Below are positions 1 to 9,000 of a DNA stretch of 64,000 nucleotides, one piece after another. Source of the stretch: Lachnospiraceae bacterium (lineage in GTDB: Bacteria > Bacillota > Clostridia > Lachnospirales > Lachnospiraceae); contig JAAWOG010000001.1 in assembly GCA_022799355.1 (NCBI GenBank), forward strand, positions 51,639-115,638, read 5' to 3'. Both the position numbers and the translations under genes were made by a program. The notes below the pieces were generated by a model. That model saw only the letters and a list, made by a program, of their open reading frames with translations. It searched no databases and was not told the DNA's origin. How positions within the stretch are numbered: the stretch's first letter is position 1; the number at the start of each line of letters is the position of its first letter.

Positions 1-668
1 GTTTCAATCGGCGCCTCTTTCCCATAGACATTTCCATAGGTAATACAATTAAACAGGATCACCGGCATACTCGTACTGATTCCCAGATAGGAAGCCACCG
101 TCTGTTCCGGAAGAACCGCTTCCACAGTTCTTCTTGCCTTGGTAATCTGAACATTATAGTCTGTTCTGATAATGTCGTACAAAGACTGTTCTTCCAAATC
201 ATACTGCTCCAACCCCGGAAAGATTTTCTCCGGCAAATAGGTTATCGTATAATTCAGAGGTTCCTTATCTGCATAAGTGACACGTCCAAACATATGTACC
301 ATATCTCCCGGAGAAATGTTCAGATGTTTTGCGCGCTTTGCATCCGCCGGATATTTGCCCGCCGCCATAGTCTTTTTGGACGGCACACGGCCCAACCGTT
401 TTACATCCTCCGTACAACTGTTCAGACAAAACAGATTCTGGCTATGTGAATCGCCTTTCACGTAGGTCCCTTTTCCCTGAATCCGATACAGGTAACCCTC
501 GTTCACCAACTCATCAATCGCCTTCCTGACAGTGATCCGGCTGAACTGATACTGTTCCATCAGTCCCCTTTCGCTTTCGATCATGGTCCCTTCCTGATAC
601 TCTCCCGACTCTATCTTATTCAGAATACCTTTCTTCAAAAGATAGTACTTTGGTAATCTTTCTTCCAT
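1..668 (-). CDS. GntR/HutC-family transcriptional regulator (partial, C-terminus off the window)
   Basis: About 222 residues are visible and the frame is still open at base 1. The N-terminal winged helix is classic GntR, with FSRITVRKAIDELVNEG near residue 40 followed by a wing ending QGKGTYV. The rest resembles the UTRA effector domain of the HutC subfamily, which usually binds a small sugar or amino-acid-type ligand. Two ATGs sit side by side (671 and 668). The second is preferred because GGAGG at 676-680 is then 7 bases upstream. A promoter and a palindrome lie directly upstream, so autoregulation is likely. The ligand and regulon cannot be told, since any partner genes lie outside the window to the left. 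Confidence 0.9.
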   Translation of the reverse strand, partial: MEERLPKYYLLKKGILNKIESGEYQEGTMIESERGLMEQYQFSRITVRKAIDELVNEGYLYRIQGKGTYVKGDSHSQNLFCLNSCTEDVKRLGRVPSKKTMAAGKYPADAKRAKHLNISPGDMVHMFGRVTYADKEPLNYTITYLPEKIFPGLEQYDLEEQSLYDIIRTDYNVQITKARRTVEAVLPEQTVASYLGISTSMPVILFNCITYGNVYGKEAPIE

Positions 669-701
669 CATAAGTCCTCCTGTAGACAGATGAGGATAAT
701 A

Positions 702-779
702 CCAGTGGTTCGCTCGTCATGTCGTCATGACCAGTTGGTTCGATACCATTATATTACCCCATCATTTCTAATAAGTCAA
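702..779 (-). promoter_or_regulatory. Promoter and candidate operator of the GntR-family gene
   Basis: On the minus strand TTGACT (774-779) precedes TATAAT (748-753), with a long 20-bp spacer; an alternative TAATAT gives 17 bp. Just downstream is an inverted repeat GTCATG-TCGT-CATGAC (716-731). It is flanked by near-direct repeats CCAGTGGTTCG (702-712) and CCAGTTGGTTCG (731-742). HutC-type regulators bind short palindromes next to their own promoter, so this is probably the autoregulatory operator. The assignment is inferred from position and symmetry only. Confidence 0.5.
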
Positions 780-1143
780 CATATTTTTGTATAAATTTAC
801 TTCTTTCCTGGCCGATACATTCCATCCGTTATGCAATCGGTCAAAAAAATAATTGCCAACTATTATTATAGCTGACAATTATACATAAGTAAATTTATAT
901 TTCCATATGCCAATCTGTCGTAATCTTTTTATTACAGGATAATTTATACTACTATTCTTAATCTTTGCCGTAATATATCATTATCTTTTCTTTTTTGATT
1001 TAAACAGTATATTGCATTTCTTGTATCCTTGTGCCGCAATAACTCATATTCACAGCCATTCAAATAAATCCGGAATTTCTTCCGGTATTTGTTTATACTA
1101 TTTTACACCACAAACTGTTTCTCATGTGAAAAACAACCTGCCC
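780..1143. other. AT-rich intergenic region without a recognised gene
   Basis: No plausible ORF with a ribosome site was found here. The only structure noted is a short inverted repeat around 1066-1090 (CCGGAA / TTCCGG). If the cassettes to the right were inserted at the subtilase 3' end, this would be the original chromosomal flank, because it does not match the right-end sequence seen at the other two core copies. Confidence 0.4.
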
Positions 1144-1194
1144 TTATATCCGTAATGCCTCAAACGCCTGCTGCAGATTCAGTTTTCCGTACCC
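1144..1194 (-). repeat. Subtilase 3'-end core, copy 1 (outer boundary of cassette A)
   Basis: Read on the minus strand this encodes GYGKLNLQQAFEALRI and then TAA. The full-length subtilase at 12.4-14.2 kb ends GYGKLNLQQAFEALRV. Homology to that gene stops abruptly at the Gly codon, and upstream sequence is the conserved cassette end. It is therefore a detached copy of the last 16 codons, as expected for an attachment-site duplicate produced by insertion into a gene's 3' end. Confidence 0.75.
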
Positions 1195-1385
1195 CTCGTG
1201 TGTCAAGTTATTGTTACAAAAATTTTTTTAATTTTTCCCGTAAATATCACGAAAACACACATTGAGCTATACCCCGTGTGTTAGGTTATTGTCAAGTTGA
1301 AGCATCTGAAATTTATGTCTTTTATGACGGAAAAAGCAGCAAACCGAATAACTGATTTACTGCTTTAAGCCTCTCCGCTTCTCTT
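1195..1385. repeat. Conserved left end of cassette A
   Basis: This 190-bp stretch is repeated at 4479-4672 with roughly nine bases in ten identical by eye. It contains two direct near-repeats of the form GTGTGTYARGTTATTGT, near 1198 and 1278. Between them lie an AT-rich block and a conserved segment reading TCCCGTAAATATCACGAAAA. It abuts the subtilase core on one side and the cargo on the other. Direct repeats at an element end resemble arm-type recombinase sites or iterons; that function is inference. Confidence 0.7.
1266..1295 (-). promoter_or_regulatory. Promoter-like site in left end of cassette A
   Basis: On the minus strand TTGACA (1290-1295), an 18-bp spacer and TATAGC (1266-1271) form a good sigma-A-type promoter pointing out of the element through the core. 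AACACAC and GTGTGTT flank the -10 box as a perfect 7-bp inverted repeat, suggesting repression. No gene lies directly downstream on that strand before the GntR gene, so the transcript, if any, may be non-coding or only element-related. Confidence 0.45.
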
Positions 1386-1391
1386 ATAATA

Positions 1392-1580
1392 TTATATTTC
1401 AAATCGTTTCATTTCTTCCTCAGTCAACAACCGCCCAAGCTGTTTTGACAACATGATAGCTTCCCTTAACCGATATACTTTTCTATCAGAAGGCTCTGTT
1501 AATCTGCCATCTGGCATTGCTTCGCCAAATCTGTCAAAATTATCAACAACTGCTCTATTCCTTCTTTCTGCTACTATCAC
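1392..1580 (-). CDS. Small protein of unknown function coupled to the GNAT gene
   Basis: This encodes 62 residues, charged and probably helical, with the C-terminal part LLTEEEMKRFEI. The start is GTG at 1580. AAGGAGG lies 8 bases upstream and overlaps the end of the GNAT gene, so the two are probably translationally coupled. I do not recognise a family. A tiny charged partner immediately 3' of an acetyltransferase in a defence cassette resembles a toxin-antitoxin layout, but here the small gene is second and no DNA-binding motif is visible, so this is only a suggestion. Confidence 0.6.
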   Translation of the reverse strand: MIVAERRNRAVVDNFDRFGEAMPDGRLTEPSDRKVYRLREAIMLSKQLGRLLTEEEMKRFEI

Positions 1581-1583
1581 TTC

Positions 1584-2105
1584 TCAGCCCTCCTTAAAAT
1601 ACTTGTTTATCAGCGCGACTGCCCCATACGAATCTATATACAATGTATGCCAATCAATACTTATTGCATGCAATTCTTTTTTATAATGTTCTACTAAATC
1701 CGTTTTAGCAGTAAACTGTACGTATCCCTCATTTCCTGCATCCCAACTAAGTTTACAGGCAATAGCAAACAGATGTGCACCAACTCCTTTATATTTTCCT
1801 TCTCTCCCCACATTAAACGGGGCTGCCTCCACAATGTCTACATGAGTATAATATTGATCGCGCACATGTTTTAATGCTATCCGTCCCTGTACTACATCAT
1901 CATTTTCCAATAGCAGCTCATATACTTCATATCCATTCTTATGCGGAATACTCCAATCAAATTTCCAGCCCTGTTCTTTTAACTTTGCAGCATTCTGTTT
2001 TGTGATTGTCTTGGCAACAAGCCTATATTCTGTATCGCACTCTTCCCCTGTTTCGGAACAAATAAGACAATTTGTTAAAGAATCAATTATAATATCTATT
2101 TCCAT
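1584..2105 (-). CDS. GNAT-like acetyltransferase domain protein
   Basis: The 173-residue protein has a GNAT-like pattern. A strand carrying HVDIVEAAPFN is followed by a loop GREGKYKGVGAHLFAIACKLS (residues about 96-116), which matches the acetyl-CoA-binding turn and helix of the fold. It ends in a FTAKT...HYKKELHA stretch like the late strands of these enzymes. The substrate is unknown. It is AT-rich like its cassette neighbours and sits just upstream of the 62-aa gene in the same operon. Proteins of this kind occur in toxin-antitoxin modules and in mobile islands. The fold call is fairly safe, the role is not. Confidence 0.65.
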   Translation of the reverse strand: MEIDIIIDSLTNCLICSETGEECDTEYRLVAKTITKQNAAKLKEQGWKFDWSIPHKNGYEVYELLLENDDVVQGRIALKHVRDQYYTHVDIVEAAPFNVGREGKYKGVGAHLFAIACKLSWDAGNEGYVQFTAKTDLVEHYKKELHAISIDWHTLYIDSYGAVALINKYFKEG

Positions 2106-2159
2106 ATGTTCCCCTCTTTCATTATAACATATTTTCCACTTTTACAGGAAATATTATTT

Positions 2160-2816
2160 CTATTTGTCATTCAATAATTCCCTAAAATGTTGAGACAACT
2201 CTTTATCCTGTATCACCATACTTCTTTTAAATCCCGCAAAATTACTTTCTCTGCTCAACATCTCTTTAATCTTTTTCCAATATACCACCTTCAATTTGAC
2301 ATCACTTTCATTAAGATAGCTTTCTGTATATTCTATAAATTTTTTCAGTTCATTTGAAATCTTATTTTTCAAATTATCTGATTCAACTTTAGAAAGCGGA
2401 GTTCCAGCGCCGTTATACACTTTATCCAACAATTCTTTCGTCTTTTCATTTTCTGTACTGTTTACCCTATCAACAACCTCAACATAATAAGTTGGATATG
2501 TATTAAAACACATCATTATGTAAATTTCCGGATCTTCTTTCGTACAATCTATGATATGGTCATATGAGCTTCCCTTTATCTTATTACAATGAAAACATGC
2601 ATAAAACAAATTCTCCCACTTATATTTCAAATGCTCATAGTTTTTAACTGATCGCAAATGCTCTACGTTTATTGAAGTTGGATATTTTTCCTCACAGATA
2701 TAACACTTATTATAGAAATCCTGTTGCATTACCGTTAAAATTTCTTTACTTCTATAGTCTTCTTCTCTCCGAATAATTATATTCGGCGGAAGTTTTGATT
2801 TACTTATTTTGATCAT
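2160..2816 (-). CDS. ptuB: HNH endonuclease, Septu-like PtuB
   Basis: This 218-residue protein has an HNH/zinc-finger nuclease core. The zinc cysteines are C38-x2-C41 (CYIC) and C74-x2-C77 (CFHC), with His53 in VEHLRS and Asn69 in ENLFYAC. It resembles the TIGR02646-type HNH proteins that serve as effectors of Septu. Its start overlaps the end of the ATPase gene by 17 bp, so the two are made together. In Septu the ATPase forms a complex with the HNH protein and restrains or triggers cleavage of nucleic acid during phage infection. No reverse transcriptase is nearby, so this is not a retron Ec78-type arrangement. Subtype assignment is by architecture only. Confidence 0.75.
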   Translation of the reverse strand: MIKISKSKLPPNIIIRREEDYRSKEILTVMQQDFYNKCYICEEKYPTSINVEHLRSVKNYEHLKYKWENLFYACFHCNKIKGSSYDHIIDCTKEDPEIYIMMCFNTYPTYYVEVVDRVNSTENEKTKELLDKVYNGAGTPLSKVESDNLKNKISNELKKFIEYTESYLNESDVKLKVVYWKKIKEMLSRESNFAGFKRSMVIQDKELSQHFRELLNDK

Positions 2817-3954
2817 ATTTTCTTTGTCTTTCTGTTTTCTGAAAATCCAATATAATATCCTGCGCCATAAAAATTGGAATAGATTGAAAATATTGAATTA
2901 AATCAACTAATTCGCTATCTTCTGAACCATTACGCAGATCACCTTTTTCTACCAACATAAGATATTTTTCATACTTCTTATTCATTATATCTGAGAATGC
3001 TGTTGTATGAAACAAAGAATTTACTAAACATTCATACGAATATTCCGTTAAATCCTCGACTCGGATATTTCTTTCCAAATCATAAACTACTGCCGATTTT
3101 ATCGAAGATACTACAAACGGCGAATGAGTTGCCACAATAAATTGGATATTAGGAAAGACTTTTGTCAAAAATGGAAGAATCCTTTTTTGCCACGCAATAT
3201 GCAAATGCTGTTCTATTTCATCTATCAACACAATTCCCGGCAAGTCATATCTTAAATGTGCCTGATGCTCCATTCTGATTACAATCTCAGAAAAAATATT
3301 AAAAAGAGCCGCATAGCCGCTTGCCATTTCATCAAGCCCAAATTCCTCTCTATCTGGCAGCTTAATCTTAAAACACATATCCTTCAATGAAAATTTTAAT
3401 AACAGCTGATTATTCTCAAATAATTCTCTCAATGCATTCTGTAGCCAGTCAAACCAACTCTCTGTATCCCGAATACCCTCTATTTCTCCATTTTCTTTTG
3501 CAAACAATTTTTCTACATACATATATACAAGGAGCTGCTCAAATGATACATTCATATTCTCAAAAATACTTTTTACTTTAGTTATATCAACCAGTTCAAC
3601 TGTCTTTGTTTTATTCATTACAAGCCTTCTGTCTGCCGAGAAATTCACCAAAATAATTTGGCCTTCCTGATATAATTTATACATGTTCTTTCCATCAGTA
3701 TCATCTGGCAGATTACTTTTCATTTCTATTCCCTTTAATGATGAGTTAAATACCAATTCATACCAGTCGTTTCCCGCAAAGCTCTTTCCCAGAAAAATTG
3801 AACTGCCAATTGTTTTAAGAACACTTGTCTTTCCACAACCATTCGTTCCTGTAAGCAATAAATGCTTCTTCTCATTTGGGGACAATTCGATTTTAATATT
3901 CTTTAAATGTCTAATCTGCTTTATAGTAATTTCAGTTAAATATACCTGTTCCAT
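2800..3954 (-). CDS. ptuA: AAA/SMC-like ATPase, Septu-like PtuA
   Basis: The 384-residue ABC/SMC-related ATPase has Walker A GTNGCGKTS near residue 36. A signature-like EMASGYAALFN lies near 210, Walker B is IVLIDEIEQHLH, and the switch is ATHSPF. This is the layout of the AAA_15/AAA_21 group used in OLD, Septu and related defence systems. No TOPRIM nuclease is fused, so cleavage must come from the coupled HNH protein. It starts 33 bp after the truncated transposase fragment. Coding sequence is AT-rich compared with the flanking chromosome, consistent with horizontal acquisition. Confidence 0.75.
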   Translation of the reverse strand: MEQVYLTEITIKQIRHLKNIKIELSPNEKKHLLLTGTNGCGKTSVLKTIGSSIFLGKSFAGNDWYELVFNSSLKGIEMKSNLPDDTDGKNMYKLYQEGQIILVNFSADRRLVMNKTKTVELVDITKVKSIFENMNVSFEQLLVYMYVEKLFAKENGEIEGIRDTESWFDWLQNALRELFENNQLLLKFSLKDMCFKIKLPDREEFGLDEMASGYAALFNIFSEIVIRMEHQAHLRYDLPGIVLIDEIEQHLHIAWQKRILPFLTKVFPNIQFIVATHSPFVVSSIKSAVVYDLERNIRVEDLTEYSYECLVNSLFHTTAFSDIMNKKYEKYLMLVEKGDLRNGSEDSELVDLIQYFQSIPIFMAQDIILDFQKTERQRKYDQNK

Positions 3955-3987
3955 TTTATCCCCCCATGATAAAACCCTAATAATTTT

Positions 3988-4254
3988 CTACAATCCTTCG
4001 CTGCTTGCAAGCTTTTCCACCTCTTTGATTTCAAGTCCCGAATATTTTGCCACTTTTTCAAACGACAATTCTCCGTCCTGAATCATTCGCAGTGCTATCT
4101 CCTTCTTGCCTTCATTGATTCCCTCATTCAAAATTCTTTTTGCCTCAATCTCAATCATTGGTCCTCTCATCATCCCACCTACACCTTTTTGTATGTTCTC
4201 ATACTTCCGTGCAATCTCTTTGAGCACATCGCTGAAAAGTCCCCGTTTCTGTTC
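3988..4254 (-). pseudogene. C-terminal fragment of PDDEXK-family (Rpn-like) transposase
   Basis: The fragment contains NEGKKEIALRMIQDGELSFE and then VAKYSGLEIKEVEKLA. This is the typical tail of the PD-(D/E)XK nuclease-family putative transposases (PF12784/Rpn type) that are abundant in Clostridia. The reading frame is closed by TGA just upstream and the nuclease domain is missing, so only about 85 of some 300 residues remain. It lies between the cassette's right end and the ATPase gene. It could be debris from an earlier insertion rather than a working part of the cassette. Confidence 0.7.
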
Positions 4255-4317
4255 ATTACTATTGCATCACTTCTGACTTATTTTAGATTAGTCCGTAAAA
4301 ATGCCCTTTATAAAATA

Positions 4318-4351
4318 AAAGTCAGGATTTCTGTTGATTTGTCCTGACTTT
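4318..4351. terminator. Hairpin at right end of cassette A
   Basis: AAAGTCAGGA (4318-4327) and TCCTGACTTT (4342-4351) form a perfect 10-bp stem with a 14-base loop, A-rich on one side and T-rich on the other. It could act as a terminator in either direction. The second arm is also the first part of the sequence shared with the right end of cassette B, so it may be a structural feature of the element end. Confidence 0.55.
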
Positions 4352-4427
4352 AGATTAACATATTTTCATTATATTCACAAATAAAATTTTTATTTTTTAT
4401 ACTTTATACTTTTTCTCACTTCTATCC
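4343..4427. repeat. Conserved right end of cassette A
   Basis: From CCTGACTTTAGATTAACATA onward this stretch matches 12331-12415, the sequence just downstream of the intact subtilase stop. The first 40 bases are almost identical and the remainder more diverged but alignable. It directly adjoins core copy 2. The far-left core (1144) has a different flank, which is what insertion of elements with a common right end would produce. Confidence 0.7.
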
Positions 4428-4478
4428 CTACACCCTCAACGCCTCAAACGTCTGCTGCAAATTTAATTTACCAAAACC
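4428..4478 (-). repeat. Subtilase 3'-end core, copy 2 (junction of cassettes A and B)
   Basis: On the minus strand it encodes GFGKLNLQQTFEALRV and then TAG, a diverged copy of the subtilase C-terminus. It has conserved right-end sequence on the left and conserved left-end sequence on the right. The copy differs from the intact gene by two amino acids and several silent changes, so the duplication is not recent or came from a different host allele. Confidence 0.75.
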
Positions 4479-4672
4479 CTCTTGTGTCACGTTATTGTCA
4501 CAAAAATTTTTTTAATTTTTCCCGTAAATATCACGAAAACACACTTCGAACTATACTCCGTGTGTTAGATTATTGTCAAATTGAGACATCTGAAATTTAT
4601 GTCTTTTATAATGAAAAAAGCAGCAAACCGAATAGTTGATTTACCGCTTTAAGCCTCTTCGCTTCTCTCGTA
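4479..4672. repeat. Conserved left end of cassette B
   Basis: Second copy of the 190-bp end described at 1195-1385, in the same orientation and again adjoining the subtilase core. It retains the two GTGTGT...TTATTGTCA-type direct repeats, the AT-rich block and the inner AAAAAGCAGCAAACCGAATA segment. It also carries a promoter-like TTGACA (4574-4579), 18 bp, TATAGT (4550-4555) on the minus strand, again flanked by ACACAC/GTGTGT. Confidence 0.7.
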
Positions 4673-4689
4673 GTCTATATTTCACAAAC

Positions 4690-4755
4690 TCATTTTAATA
4701 ATTCCTCAAACTCATCCAAACTGTAAACTTTCGCTTTAGCCTCCTTAAAATCTTT
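4690..4755 (-). pseudogene. Short C-terminal remnant of an unknown small gene
   Basis: The minus strand reads KEAKAKVYSLDEFEELLK and then a stop, preceded by an in-frame TAA with no usable start. It occupies the same position relative to the left end as the 62-aa ORF does in cassette A. It may be what is left of a comparable small gene. Too short to classify. Confidence 0.3.
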
Positions 4756-4854
4756 TTAATTACATGTTACCGTACATTCCGCACTTACCATTCCGGCGCA
4801 TTCATCCATCCTGTAGACAAAAGTGTAAAAAGCCTATATCTATTATAAAATTGT

Positions 4855-6066
4855 TTAAACGATACACTCCTGCTCCAGCTTTATCCCGGCTGACAGCATA
4901 TACGCAAGAACATCCGCATACGGAACAAACGGATTTTCTTTCAGCATCTTCTCTATTCTGACACGATCATTCTCTGTCAGCGCTTTGCCGTACTTTTCGT
5001 ACTCCTTCAGCGTATCCAGATCCATTCTGTACAATTGAAACGGAATCCCCGTCTTCCGGCACAGATCCTCGTAAATCAAAAATCCTCCCACATCAATGTC
5101 CCCGAAATGACAGTAGACGGCGTCCGGAAATGCGGCGTATATTTTTTGCAGCAAAGCGCGTCTGACGCTGTTATGATACCCTCCCAGATAAACCATAAGA
5201 CTTTCCTCTTCTTCCCATCTGAAAAAAGCCGTAAGATTTTCAATCGTGATCACCCTGCGGATCTGTGCCTCTTTCTCAAAACAGACTTTTCCGATATCCT
5301 CCCCTGAGATTCCCAGCCCCTGATGCAATTCTCCGATCGGAAATACACGCTCTCCTATCCTTAGCGAAACATTTCCCTTGAAATATACATAGTTTGGTGT
5401 ATGGTAAATCCCATACTCCGCAAGGATCTCTCCCAGTTCCCTCTCCCGGTACTCCGCTCCGAAAGTGCGCATTGCCTTTGCAATCCTGCCGCTCAAAGAT
5501 TCAAATAGCTTGGAGTTATGAAAATGCTCTATGGAAAACTCCCTGATATAGCAGATTTTGCTGTTCGTTTCTATCTCCCCGATCCCCGATAGAAAAATCT
5601 CCGTCTCTGCGGGATTTGACAGATCAATATATTCCTTTACCGATTGCCCATTTCCCAGACGCTCATCCAGATACCCGATCAGCGCCTGATAAATCGGCGT
5701 TTGAAAACGATCTCGCAATCCTGCTAACAGCTTTCTGTTCTCCCTGATCTTATCCGCCTTCGAAATCCTCTCCACATAGGCGTAAGCGCCCTCCAGATTC
5801 TCTGTGCATAAGATCACTTTTGAGATGATATGTCCTTCTTTCCCCTTTTTCCACCTGATATTGATCAGGTTTTGCCGTTCCAGTTCCTGCATGGCGGCGT
5901 GGATCTCCTCATAAGCGAGAGAACTCTCGTCAAAATACGCGGGGATAGTTCTCTTGTTAAAAGGAAAGGCAATATGCACCGCTACTTTATTTTTACCGCC
6001 AAACAAAGTACTTGTCTCATAGGAGTCAAGCAGCCTGTTTACAATCTTTTTGTCATACCGCGCCAT
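4855..6066 (-). CDS. jetD: Wadjet protein JetD (TOPRIM nuclease)
   Basis: This 403-residue protein is the nuclease subunit of Wadjet, which recognises and linearises small circular DNA such as plasmids. The C-terminal TOPRIM-like domain is visible: a strand with ITIENLTAFF (the catalytic Glu) and, later, CHFGDIDVGG (the DxD motif), followed by helices. The start is taken at 6066 (MARYDKK), because GGAGAGG lies 7 bases upstream. It overlaps jetC by 14 bp, so the operon is translationally coupled. Length is normal for the family and both catalytic motifs are intact. Confidence 0.92.
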   Translation of the reverse strand: MARYDKKIVNRLLDSYETSTLFGGKNKVAVHIAFPFNKRTIPAYFDESSLAYEEIHAAMQELERQNLINIRWKKGKEGHIISKVILCTENLEGAYAYVERISKADKIRENRKLLAGLRDRFQTPIYQALIGYLDERLGNGQSVKEYIDLSNPAETEIFLSGIGEIETNSKICYIREFSIEHFHNSKLFESLSGRIAKAMRTFGAEYRERELGEILAEYGIYHTPNYVYFKGNVSLRIGERVFPIGELHQGLGISGEDIGKVCFEKEAQIRRVITIENLTAFFRWEEEESLMVYLGGYHNSVRRALLQKIYAAFPDAVYCHFGDIDVGGFLIYEDLCRKTGIPFQLYRMDLDTLKEYEKYGKALTENDRVRIEKMLKENPFVPYADVLAYMLSAGIKLEQECIV

Positions 6067-9000
6067 TATGATACCTCTCCACGAAACTGACTTTCTCATC
6101 CGTCATGACAAGCAGCGTTTCTTCCACAGAGGGACTGATATACTGGATCTTATCCGGCGGCGCGGCGATGATGATCTGTAGCGGCAGTCTTCTTAAGAAT
6201 TCCAGTACCCCTCCGATCCGCTCATCGTCCATATTATTGAAAGCCTCGTCAAACATGACCAGGCCGATGGCCTCGCCACCGATATTATTGCCGTAAAGCT
6301 GCACGAAAGATGCCGCCACAGTGACATAGAAAGGCGTCTGCGTTTCGCCGCCGCTCTTTTCCTCACATACTTTGGAATAGTAGGAATAACTGCCGTCACT
6401 GTGCACTATTTTAATATCATAATCCATGTACGTCCTGTAATCGGTAAACTCGTCAAGCGCCTGCGCGCTGTTCTCATTATCTAACGCCAGCTTTTCAAAC
6501 AGTTCGTCGATGACTTCCTTATGGTTCTCATGGAACAATCCGCTGAAGATGGATTCTCCCTGTATGGCGTTAAAATCATCCATAATCATCTCATAATATT
6601 GTCTGTAGCGTTTGCTGGGCAGGTAGAGGAACTCGTATTTCTCGTTGCTGAAAATAATGTCTCTGAGCGCTTTATTCAATTCTTTAAATTCATTTTGCGC
6701 CTGCTTCATATTTTCCTGAAGTTTGGCTAAAAACTGCTCTCTGAACTCTTCCTCCGCCGCCTGCCTGGCCGATTGTACCTTTTCTTCATAGTCCAGAAGT
6801 TCCGATGTGCAAAGCCTCTCATAGACGTCCGCAAAGTCCGGATATCCTTCCATACTGGGGGCGGCGCCGAAATCATGTTCCGTTTTGTAGGAAACCATGG
6901 CATTTACCATATTGGTCCGAGCATGGTCCGTAGTAGTCGCATTGGCTTTTTTTCTGCGGGCAAAGTTATCGCGGAACTGATCAAAAGATTTATCTTCTGT
7001 CTGCTTTTCATAGTCCCTGTTCCATGCGGGCAGCATATCTCCGGCCGCCGCCCCCAGCCTGACGACAGCCTCCTGTTTTAAGGCGCGCTCGGCCTGCAGT
7101 CTTTCCATCTCCTGTTTATAATCTTCTAATTTCTGCTCATATCGGCCCTTCTCCTGATTCCATTTTCCCAACTGTAAATCCAGTTCGCTGATCAGCGTTT
7201 CCAATGTCTGGAGCTGAATCTGTTTCTGGATCATCGTCGCGTTTTTCTCAAGCGTAGCGATGTTCTTCTTGCACTTGTCTATGCCCGCCCTGATGTTTCT
7301 GATTTTGACCAGCACATCCAATCTGTACTGGATATCAATATCCGCGTCCACGCTCAAAGCGTCCGTCAGCTGCGCAAACGCTCTCAACTGCTCCTCCAGC
7401 CCGTTAATCTCCTCCGATATCTGTTCTCTCTCCTTCACCGCCTGTTCGAGCTGCACTCTCACCGCGTTTCGCCCGATAAAGGGCGTCTCAAAGATCGCCG
7501 GTTTGATGGCGCTTGCCACATGATTCTGATACTTCATGCACTCTTTTGTGATGGAGACGGGATAATTTTTCAGTTCGCTATAGTGATTACACATATAGAC
7601 CTTTCCCAAAATCATATTGGCAAACTGACCGGCATATCTGTTTTTGGAGGAAACCGCCGCCGCAAGTGTCCCCGCCGGCGCCTCAGCGTACTTTTCCAGC
7701 TTTCTGGTATTGACCAATCCCACGCCGTATGCCTTTTTTCCTTCGCGCAGCCTGTCGTAAACTCCCAATGCGATGTCAAAATTCTCCGGCTCCACCAGAA
7801 TATAAAAACGCTGGGTATTCAAATAACCCTCTACCGCATTCCTCCACTGTTCATCCGCAATTTCCAGTAACTCGCACAAAATTCGCGGTTCCGGTTTCCG
7901 GCCGATCCGGGCAAATTCCTCCTCGATCGCCTGTCTGACTTTTACTACCTCCTCCGGATAAGTCAGTTTTTTCTGCTTCAACTGCTCAATCCTTTTATCC
8001 AGTTCAAGCCGCTTTGTCTTTCTGTCGTTCCACTGCACCTGCAGTTTCGCACTCTCTATCTGGTTTTTGTCATACATCTGCTTCTTACGGGCAACTATTT
8101 TCTGCGTGAGGAATTTAACCTCTGAAAGATCTTCCTGTGCCTCTAAATGATTCAGTATTTTCTCATACTCCCTGAAGCAGGGATCCACATCCTTTAAGGA
8201 AAGCAGCCTTGTCGCCTGCCCGCGGGAAATCTTCACGCTGGCAAGCAGTTCTTTCCTTTCTTCCGCCTGCTCCTCCAACGTCTCCTGCAGCTTCTGCAAT
8301 TCCTTTTTCTGTCCGTCCAGCGCAAGAAAATCATCATCTTTTGCAAGTTCCGCCATCAGCGCATCTCGGATCTGCTGTCTCTCATTCTTTTCCTCCTCCG
8401 TCTTTTTGATCTTCTTCTCCTGTTGTTCCAGACGGTATCGCTCCATCCGCATCTGACTTTTTGTCTCCGAAAACCGTTCTCCCAAAATGTCAGCCTCAGC
8501 CCGCTGCAGAAAGTAATCGTACATTCTGTCTTTTGCAAGGCCGTCCAGCACCTGCGCATGATGCCCTTCAATGATCTCCAGCTTCGCAATGCGGCGCTTC
8601 ACGCTGTCCAATGTTTTTTCCAACTCCTGATAGGTCCTGACGTTCTCCCGCAGAATATCGATATTGACCTCTTTCTCGTCCAACACATAGGAATACACAA
8701 AGTCTTTGATATCGTCGATCGGCCTGAAAGCCAACGCTTTGGGAATCAAGGTAAAAAACTTGTCTTCAATCCGACCGAAGCGCGTCTTTATCATCTTCTT
8801 CGCCTCTATCCCCGTCTTACACCACATTTTTATTTTTCCGCTGTTGGCGCCGCGAAATTTTGTGATGGATCTGGGAATTTTCCCCTCAAAAAACATGTCC
8901 TCCGTAAACCTGGTGTGATCCATCAAATAGCGGACCGTCGTCTCCTGCCCCTCGGAAGCGGAATCGATCACCGCTCCCACCACAAAATACTGCTTTTTAC

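Larger units (their letters stand above)
1195..4478. mobile_element. Defence cassette A (Septu-like, GNAT pair)
   Basis: A 3.3-kb unit bounded by subtilase-core copies, with left and right ends shared with cassette B. Cargo: 62-aa ORF, GNAT protein, PtuB-like HNH, PtuA-like ATPase and a transposase fragment. The cargo is clearly AT-rich. No integrase, resolvase or intact transposase lies inside, so movement would need help in trans, or the recombinase has been lost. The interpretation as an inserted element rests on the repeat structure and not on a known family. Confidence 0.6.

Noticed and set aside
2160..3954. Retron of the Ec78 (PtuAB) type
   Set aside because: No reverse transcriptase gene or msr/msd-like structure is present near the ATPase/HNH pair.
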